Assembly: GCF_040869045.1 (NCBI RefSeq)
Contig: NC_090323.1
Span: forward strand, 266,790,392 to 266,854,391
Reading direction: 5' to 3'
DNA length: 64,000 nucleotides
Source: Eurosta solidaginis
Taxonomy: Eukaryota; Arthropoda; Insecta; Diptera; Tephritidae
The translations under genes were made by a program, and so were the position numbers. The notes below the pieces were generated by a model. That model searched no databases. It was not told the DNA's origin and worked only from the letters and a program-made list of their open reading frames with translations. Of the stretch, positions 57,890-64,000 are shown in pieces. Numbering within the stretch: position 1 is the stretch's first letter; each line of letters begins with the position of its first letter.

Positions 57890-58345
57890 CCTACGACAAC
57901 ATTTTCATATACACTGGCGGGTCTACTAAAGGACCGAAAGGACACAGCGACATCAAGGGAAACTATATTGCAGAAGAACTTGCTAGACAGGGTACGTTAA
58001 AATATATTCTTTCTGAAAAAGAACGCTTGCGTGCACCCTTTGCCAATGGCAGATGGCTACAAAGCCCAGAGTGTTGGAAATCTAAGCAATTTTGGCTAAA
58101 ATGTGATTTTAGGAGATATCGTCACGCTTTCGCCTCAGGTAGGATAAAATTTCCTCACTTGTAACAGCAGTGTCTTATCTGGGCACTGTTTTATCGCTGA
58201 TGTAGGAGTTGCAAAATAATGAAGAGAAGGAAATGATAGATCACCTCAAATGTAATTGACGTGCGTTAAGTTGAGCCAGACAACAATGCCTTGCAGCTCC
58301 TTTATCATATCCTTCGAATGGTTCAAAGAGGAGGGGTTATGGTGT
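57890..58345 (+). pseudogene. RNase H-type LINE C-terminal fragment
   Basis: Reads GHSDIKGNYIAEELARQGTL at about 57936-57995, the end of RNase H with the A(E/D)ELA motif, then RAPFANGRWLQSPECWKSKQ and FWLKCDFRRYRHAF. The Cys-rich C-terminus follows, broken by stops (near 58160 onward). The WVPGH Trp block is lost at the left edge. Confidence 0.7.
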
Positions 58346-58820
58346 CCCTTGCAGGTATCACAACTGTTTTCCTAACGCTGTTATATGTGTGTAAAAGTTA
58401 AAATGTTGAAGTTTTGAGCTGCATTTGTGACAACACGGTCTGGTTACTCCGGCGATTTCTATCCAGGTTGTTAGCTTTATTCTCTTTATCACGTAAAGGC
58501 TTGGTTTCCTTGAAAGCTGCGCCGCTATATAGCGGCTGTTACATACCGGTAGAGTATGTTGTCAAAAATGGTGCAGTGTAAACGCAATTAGTACCTAGGA
58601 ACCACCTAATTATTTTCTAGATTTTAGTGTTATTATTACTTCAGGTAAGTATTGTTTTCAATAAAACAGTTAAACTTAAACATTTTTTTAATTATTTTAT
58701 TATTCTATTAGTTCATTTAGTGACTCATTATTACAAGGACTCTTCCTTGACAATTTGTTACAATCTAACTCCTCAATACATAATCCTTCCAAAGACTTTA
58801 CTCGACTCAGCGCCACGTAT
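58346..58820. other. Unique DNA around a candidate recursive splice site
   Basis: No gene recognised. Contains the CAG|GTAAGT junction described separately. Confidence 0.4.
58630..58652 (+). promoter_or_regulatory. Candidate recursive splice site (CAG|GTAAGTAT)
   Basis: TTATTATTACTTCAG|GTAAGTATTG places a consensus 3' splice site directly against a consensus 5' splice site at 58644/58645, the form of a zero-length exon used to remove very long fly introns in steps. It fits a window that is otherwise exon-free, but one motif of this length can occur by chance. Confidence 0.3.
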
Positions 58821-58849
58821 GCTTGTCCCTTCTCGAACTCCAAAATATT

Positions 58850-59140
58850 TTGATGTCACTTCTACCGGACTGTATGTAATATTTGTTTCAAATATGAGCC
58901 AAATCGGACATCATAGGTCGCTTTCTATTCATGTATGTATTATGTGTTCCAAGTATGAGCCAAATCGGATCACAAATACGATTTTTTGAATATCTCGATC
59001 TTTGCGCCACCTTGCGGCGATTTTTTCATAGGTTGTTTTCTGTTCTTGTAGGTATTATGTCTTCCAAATATGAGCCAAATCGGACCACAAATACGATTTT
59101 TGTGAATATCTCGATCTTTGCGCGGCAATTTTTTTTCTTA
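58850..59140 (+). repeat. Imperfect tandem repeat with ATGAGCCAAATCGGA anchors
   Basis: The anchor recurs at 58892, 58954 and 59069, followed by ACCACAAATACGATTTTT and TGAATATCTCGATCTTTGCG blocks. It resembles the sensor-like diverged units of non-autonomous elements, but no ends were found. ORFs at 58627-59212 are shadows. Confidence 0.5.
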
Positions 59141-59731
59141 TTATTGCTTTGTCATCGGGTTCTGGACTATATTCCAAGTTTCAAGCTTGTAGCTTATCGG
59201 GAAGTTTCTTAAATTTTAACTACAAAATTCATTCACAACAGGCCTATCAAGTCAAGCTAAATAACACCGTTTAAAAAATAAAATTTGTGAATTAAAATTT
59301 TTGTCTTGTACGTTCTTGTACGACTTTATCTTAGCCCCTCAAACCTCCAGTTTAGTGGACTTGAATCACCTTTTACAATAGTCTTCCGTGAGAATATGCT
59401 AAGCCTCTTAAGCAATTGCGGTTCCTTTGACTTCTATTTCTTAGTTTAAGATAAACAATGTTCGTTCTCAAAACCTATTTTTTTCATCTATTTACTTTGC
59501 CAAAAGGGAAGTTCTGACCCATGTCGGTATATTGGGTGCCTGCTTTAGCAAACATAGGCCTATGATTTCACCACACATGGAATCCATACCTATGTGTATG
59601 GTACCTCCAAGACCAGTGCGCTATTTATCACAAGTAACCATGGCCTTGTGTCTTTCTTTTGAAGGTTTGTAACACTTCTCTTAAGCCACCTGAAGGTCTC
59701 AAAGTTCTTTAATCTCGCAAGTCGAAGAATG
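59141..59731. other. Unique DNA, nothing recognised
   Basis: No family or coding match. Confidence 0.4.
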
Positions 59732-59925
59732 ATGGTTGTTGTTATAGCGGTAAGAAACACTCCCCTAAGGTTTTGTCGTATGTTATCGGGGCTGATAGTG
59801 CTTTTCCGGATATACATAGGTCCAGTACTTTCCGATAACAAGCACCATTGAGGTACTAGCCCGACCATCTCGTGGGTGACTTAATACGACCACATTGAAC
59901 CTTCAAGCCATTTGCCCCCATTGCG
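59732..59925 (-). mobile_element. CAA-tailed short element, minus strand
   Basis: On plus: TGTTGTTATAGCGGTAAG, ACACTCCCCTAAGG, TCCGATAACAAGCACCATTG and CCACATTGAACCTTCAAGCC. This is the reverse of the 3' ~190 bp of 35352-35636. Confidence 0.7.
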
Positions 59926-60411
59926 ACAATAACGGTAAGCTTTAACACGAAATGTTCTATTAGAGCCATAGCACACGTTCGTTTGTGTGAGAGTGAAATT
60001 AACGTTATGGGTGCGCCTTTATTAACGTTTATAACGTTAACGAAGTGGTTTCGTTTCGCGGCAAAACAAACTAAATCATTTTGTTAAGCTAATTTCGATA
60101 TTTAAAGAAGCGAAATGGTATCGTTTCATTTGTTGAGAATCCTTGAAATATACTCTTGGCGACACAAGTCATCCAGGAGGCATAATCCGCATACCACTCT
60201 TGTAGGGTACTTTTATTGTATTGTTCTTGTTATACTAACGTTAATACAACTTAACTCATGTTTCACTTTAACCGTTTTAATATTTATCACATTGTTTAAA
60301 TATTTATTTTTAAAATTTTTCTTTCAAAAATTTTCATTCGGTTGTGAAATATAAAAATAAAAATAACATATTTTTAGGAGTGAAAATTTCTTTTTATTAA
60401 AATATTTGCAG
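59926..60411. other. Unique DNA, nothing recognised
   Basis: Contains an AACGTTATAAACGTTAA-type palindromic patch near 60020-60040; no gene. Confidence 0.4.
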
Positions 60412-61643
60412 ACCCGGCAGACGTTGTTCTGTCCTAAATTTGGTCTATCTGCATATATTTAAATAAGCTTTTTTCGTCTAACTCGTTTTGGCCTATATTT
60501 CGAGACCCCAGTCACCCAGCGGTATAAAAACAACTCTGTGCTAAAGCACACATCAACAGCTTCAATTTGATACCCGTAATGTAAAAACACATCCCAGTGT
60601 TACCCTGATCCACGTTTTGGCCTATATAAAGGTTCATTGTATGAACCTCCGAAAAATGGATGTGCGCTTGCACGTCGCAACGCACTCCACACCTCCATTT
60701 GCCAAACACGTACTTTTAGTTTTGTTTACTTTTCTTTATTTAGGTTAGTTTTATTTTTGTAGTGTAATTAATATTTTAAATACGTTAGCACTAAACTTAG
60801 TTTTATTTTAGTCTGTACATTTTGTTTGCAAAATTAGAAAAGTTTTAGTATGCGCACTCAGCTCACGTTTTTCCTTCTTCGTGCCAAAATTATAATAATT
60901 ATTCAGAGCCGAATTGCTCTGTGTTCAAGTTGTTCCATACCCGTGGGTAGACAACGGGTGTTGCAGCAACTTGAACACAGGGTGACATTTTATTATTTAT
61001 TATGGCTCTGTTACACCTATATCTCAAGACCCTAGCCACCAATAGGTATGAAAACTACCCTATACTAAAGCACTCATCAACAGCTTAAACTTGATACCCA
61101 TAATGTAAAAACGCATCCTAGCTTTACCCTGATCCTCGTTTTGGTATATATCTCGAGACCCTAATCACACAGGGGTACGAAAAATATCCCGTATCAAAGT
61201 AGTCATAAACAGATTCCCATATATAAATGATACCCATATTATACAAACACATCCCAGGATTACCCAGGTCCACGTTTTCATCTCAAGACCCTATCCAGAA
61301 CGCGATAGAGAGTATCCTATGTCCGTCTCCTGGTTCTAGGCTACTTCTCCACCAATTTTCAGCCAAATCGGTTCATCCGTTCTTGAGTTATAAATAGTGT
61401 AGCTAACACCACTTTCTTTAGCGGAAGAAATGTAATTATTTACGACATTACATTAGAAACTTCAAAAATAACAGTATTTCTCCACTATTTAATAGATGCT
61501 TTTACACATATACTTCCTCTTCAATCACTCTGTCTATTTAAAAAAAAAAAAAACGAATCAAAATCCGTTGCGTAGTTTTAAAGTTTTAAGCATTCAAAGG
61601 GACATAGGGATAGAAAAAGCGACTTTGTTTTATACTATGTAGT
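60412..61643 (+). mobile_element. Helitron-like element of the GGCAGACG family, with an insertion
   Basis: Begins ACCCGGCAGACGTTGTTCTG...GGTCTATCTGCATAT, like 14221, and ends near AAAGCGACTTTGTTTTATAC with TATGTAG. It holds about four ~129-bp units starting near 60485, 60612, 61137 and 61272; the gap between the second and third is a 388-bp insertion. A CGGTTCATCCGTTCTTGAG block lies near 61370. Non-coding. Confidence 0.55.
60628..61015. mobile_element. 388-bp insertion flanked by a 7-bp direct repeat
   Basis: CCTATAT occurs at 60621-60627 and 61016-61022, splitting what is CCTATATCTCGAGACCC in sister units. The insert starts with a hairpin (GGTTCAT-TGT-ATGAACC). Near its end is a second hairpin (CTGTGTTCAAGTTG...CAACTTGAACACAG) inside a CAGAGCC/GGCTCTG pair. 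No coding; class unknown. Confidence 0.6.
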
Positions 61644-62843
61644 GAAACAGTGGTAATTTTATTAACCACTACAACTCTGAACTAGAAACTTTAGAATTCT
61701 TGGTCTTTGATACCGTCCTCTTTCTCTGAAGTAGAAAAGCTAGATGCCACCCCCTTCAACCAACCAGCCATATCAGATACAAGGAGCCAGCCTTGGCGAG
61801 GTCCGTCCTCACAAGAAACTTATTTGAAAACTGAGTGGATTTTTATTTTTCTACCACAAAATTGATTACAATTTTTCTATTCAGTATCAGGTTTTTCTTA
61901 AAACTTCTAGCTTAAAGAAATTATAATTTTGCAACAAAATTATTTCTCATGATTGATGCACTTTTCAACTTCTAAGTAATAGCAATTACTCCAGCTTACC
62001 AAAAACTCAACGATTTCTACTATTTCGAAAAGGCAGCACTTGAATATGAAAATGTTGTTGGCTGTTCTGTTATTGCCTCATCACACCTCATCTTTCCCAT
62101 CACAAAATCTTTGCCATAATCTTCAAATGTGCTGCCCCATCCGTAATTTCTCAGCTGCTTGGCACAGCTGTTCAGCTGAAATCTCTAATATTGCTTCATA
62201 GTTACGTAAAGAATAGCAAACGACACTAATACACACATAAACAAACAACATCATACACATCATACACAAACGCACAAAATCTTTAGCACAATGTTTGCTA
62301 TTCTTTGCCTTTATAATTTATAACCTTAGCTACATTTTTTTTTTGCTGTTATTGTATGTTAAGAGTGCTACCTTTGTTGAGGCTTTGTACTTATTTGTAT
62401 ACAATTTGCATAGGTAAAAATACTATAAATTTACATTGTATGTGTGTGTGTGTGTGTGTAAGTGTGATTGCGCGTGCAATATTTGGTCAGAATGCAACAG
62501 GTGTTTGCATTTACATACATATATTAAGTACATAAATCTTGAATGAATTAAAAGTAAAGATCGTGAAAAGAAATAAAGCTTGTTTCTCGGATAAAATGTA
62601 TGAAGTGAAAAGCTTACTATAGACTTTATAATTGAATCAAGTATTTTACTAAGAAATACTGACAGGATAATAAATTGATGTGAAAGTTATATAAATATTA
62701 TACAAATAAATGTTGATAAGGATTTAAAACTAAGGATTTTTAAATATAATTAAGTTTCTAACGTAGAAGGAATTGTTTTGTCCAAATCTCTCGCCATTTG
62801 CTCTTGCAGTATTCTGTTGATGAGTTCTTCTTTTGATGAGGTT
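61644..62843. other. Unique DNA with GT microsatellite
   Basis: A (GT)n tract lies at 62439-62460. Nothing else recognised. Confidence 0.4.
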
Positions 62844-63608
62844 AATAAATTAAAGAAAAAAAAATTTTTTTTTTTTAAATAAGCTTTTATTATTGGTTAA
62901 TAAAATTTAACTAAAAAGTAAAAAATAAATTGACTGCAAACAAATATAACACTTTTTAAGTTCATGGTAACTTTTAACGATAACTAGGCTTCTTCGTCTG
63001 CGACAAAAAAATTCCATATTGTGCATAATTATATATTTTTAACATTAAAACTTTACACCTAAATTATTAAATTTTACAGTTTATGTCACAGTCCTAATTG
63101 TTCTAATAAAAGCGTTTTATATTTTGATGGTATAATTAAGAACATTTAAGACCTCCTTTTCTTGCTATCACAATGTAACACGCTGTGTAAAAATATATAA
63201 ATATGGAATTTTTTTGTCGCAGACGAAGAAGCTTAATTATCGTTAAAAGTTACCATGAACTTAGAAAGTGTTATAGTCCTTTACAGTCAATAAATTTTTT
63301 ACTTTTTAGTTAATTTTATTAACCAGTAATAAAATCGCGGGTTCGAATCGAGCTCAAGGCCTAACAATAATTTTTTATCATTATTATTGTTATGATAAAT
63401 TTTTTCTTAATTGAAAAAATTTTTAAATTAGAATAGAAGAAAGAAAAAATTTTAGACAACTGCCAAAGCAATATGATAAAAAATTATTGTTAGGCCTTGA
63501 GCTCGATTCGAACCCGCGATCTTAAAATCAGTAGGCCGATATAACAACAAAAAAAAAAAATCAGTAATAAAATCTTTAAAAAAGTTTCTTTTTCTTTAAT
63601 TTTATTTA
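62844..63608. mobile_element. Long-arm MITE (TIR ~160 bp) broken by a tRNA-like insertion
   Basis: The left arm (about 62844-63020) and right arm (about 63186-63336 plus 63575-63608) are inverted copies. Shared blocks include CTTCTTCGTCTGCGACAAAA, GTTACCATGAACTT (reversed), TACTTTTTAGTTAA and TTAACCARTAATAAAA. The ~165-bp centre is unique and non-coding. The right arm is cut at 63336 by an insertion and resumes at 63562. Superfamily not assignable without a TSD. Confidence 0.7.
63337..63561 (-). mobile_element. Inverted pair of tRNA-like SINE pieces with 13-bp TSD
   Basis: CAGTAATAAAATC occurs at 63324-63336 and 63562-63574. The 225-bp insert begins GCGGGTTCGAATCGAGCTC (a box B/T-arm sequence) and holds the same segment inverted near its other end (GAGCTCGATTCGAACCCGCG, about 63499-63518). 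There it continues into an anticodon-arm-like CTTAAAATCAGTAGGCC, then AACAAC and an A run. The 13-bp TSD and A-rich end indicate LINE-mediated insertion. No intact tRNA gene is present: box A and acceptor pairing are missing. Confidence 0.6.
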
Positions 63609-64000
63609 TATCATGAGCCGAATATATTGGGGCATATTCATAATCGAAATAAAATGTGACTAAGTTAGTTGAAGCGTTTTTGACAGAGAGCACATATAAA
63701 ATTGTGTCAAACACTGTTAACTAACTTAAATTCATATTTTATTGTGACTTTGCCTATGTCGCGTTCAGTTTACAACTACTAATTGCAGATCTCTGCTCTG
63801 TAGGTTAAATCTGTTTTAAAATAAAATTCCAACTTTCGCTTAGCTAAAATTCCATCGCCAAAAACCTGTAAAATAATAGATAGATAATTAATTGAGGATC
63901 GCACTGCGACCATTGGTCTATTGTGCCCTCAACTGCTTCACAGCACCTCATCCAAGCCGACTTCTCTGATGAACCCTAGCAGTTCACCTGGCTTGAGGGA
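63609..64000. other. Unique DNA to the window end
   Basis: The last ~110 bp are GC-richer (CATTGGTCTATTGTGCCCTC...) and may be the edge of another repeat cut by the window. Confidence 0.35.

Noticed and set aside
63337..63520. tRNA gene suggested by GGGTTCGAATC
   Set aside because: Only the T-arm and part of an anticodon arm are present; no box A, no acceptor pairing, and the segment is duplicated in inverted form inside a retroinsertion.

Overview
This is an AT-rich animal nuclear window, almost certainly from a fly and most likely a tephritid fruit fly. The pointers are A/T homopolymers, CAA/GTT and TATG simple repeats, Helitron-like elements carrying GTCC microsatellites, tRNA-derived SINEs with (TTTA)n tails, Jockey-like, RTE-like and RNase H-bearing LINEs, and a rosa-like mariner relic. 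The tephritid assignment is inference from the repeat families; no host gene confirms it. I see no complete host protein-coding gene, rRNA or intact tRNA. The window reads as intergenic or large-intron DNA packed with transposable element (TE) remnants.

Layout. 1-8.3 kb: a SINE with a perfect 10-bp target-site duplication (TSD), two foldback-like elements with tandem-repeat arms, Helitron-like repeats and a probable solo LTR. 8.3-12.1 kb: a Jockey-like LINE interrupted by a second LINE 3' end (12-bp TSD) and by a Helitron-like element that itself holds two SINE insertions. 12.4-13.1 kb: a minus-strand RNase H-type LINE relic. 14.2-18.7 kb: a Helitron cluster, including an RTE-like LINE 3' end, a 640-bp insertion and a decayed Pif1-like Helitron helicase. 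19.3-22.7 kb: a LINE split by a full Helitron-like copy, then a mariner transposase relic. 22.7-35 kb: mostly unique AT-rich DNA with small tandem arrays, LINE/SINE scraps and one candidate host exon with a consensus splice donor (31917-32086).

35-43 kb: a CAA-tailed short element inserted with a 14-bp duplication, a degenerate RTE-like reverse transcriptase, unique DNA with a small signal-peptide-like ORF, and an RNase H-type LINE split by another Helitron-like copy. 43-53 kb: LINE fragments on both strands, a short non-autonomous Helitron with textbook ends, a CGATA-rich inverted array, the longest Helitron-like copy, and a LINE carrying a 48-bp RTE insertion. 53-64 kb: unique DNA, a degenerate minisatellite, more LINE scraps, a candidate recursive splice site, a Helitron-like element with a 388-bp insertion, and a long-arm MITE broken by a tRNA-like insertion.

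The TE coding regions are all broken and do not act together as a pathway. What connects them is insertion history: TSDs and reconstructable empty sites allow several nested insertions to be ordered. The most unusual structural observation is a ~129-bp internal tandem unit shared by two Helitron-like families whose ends differ.
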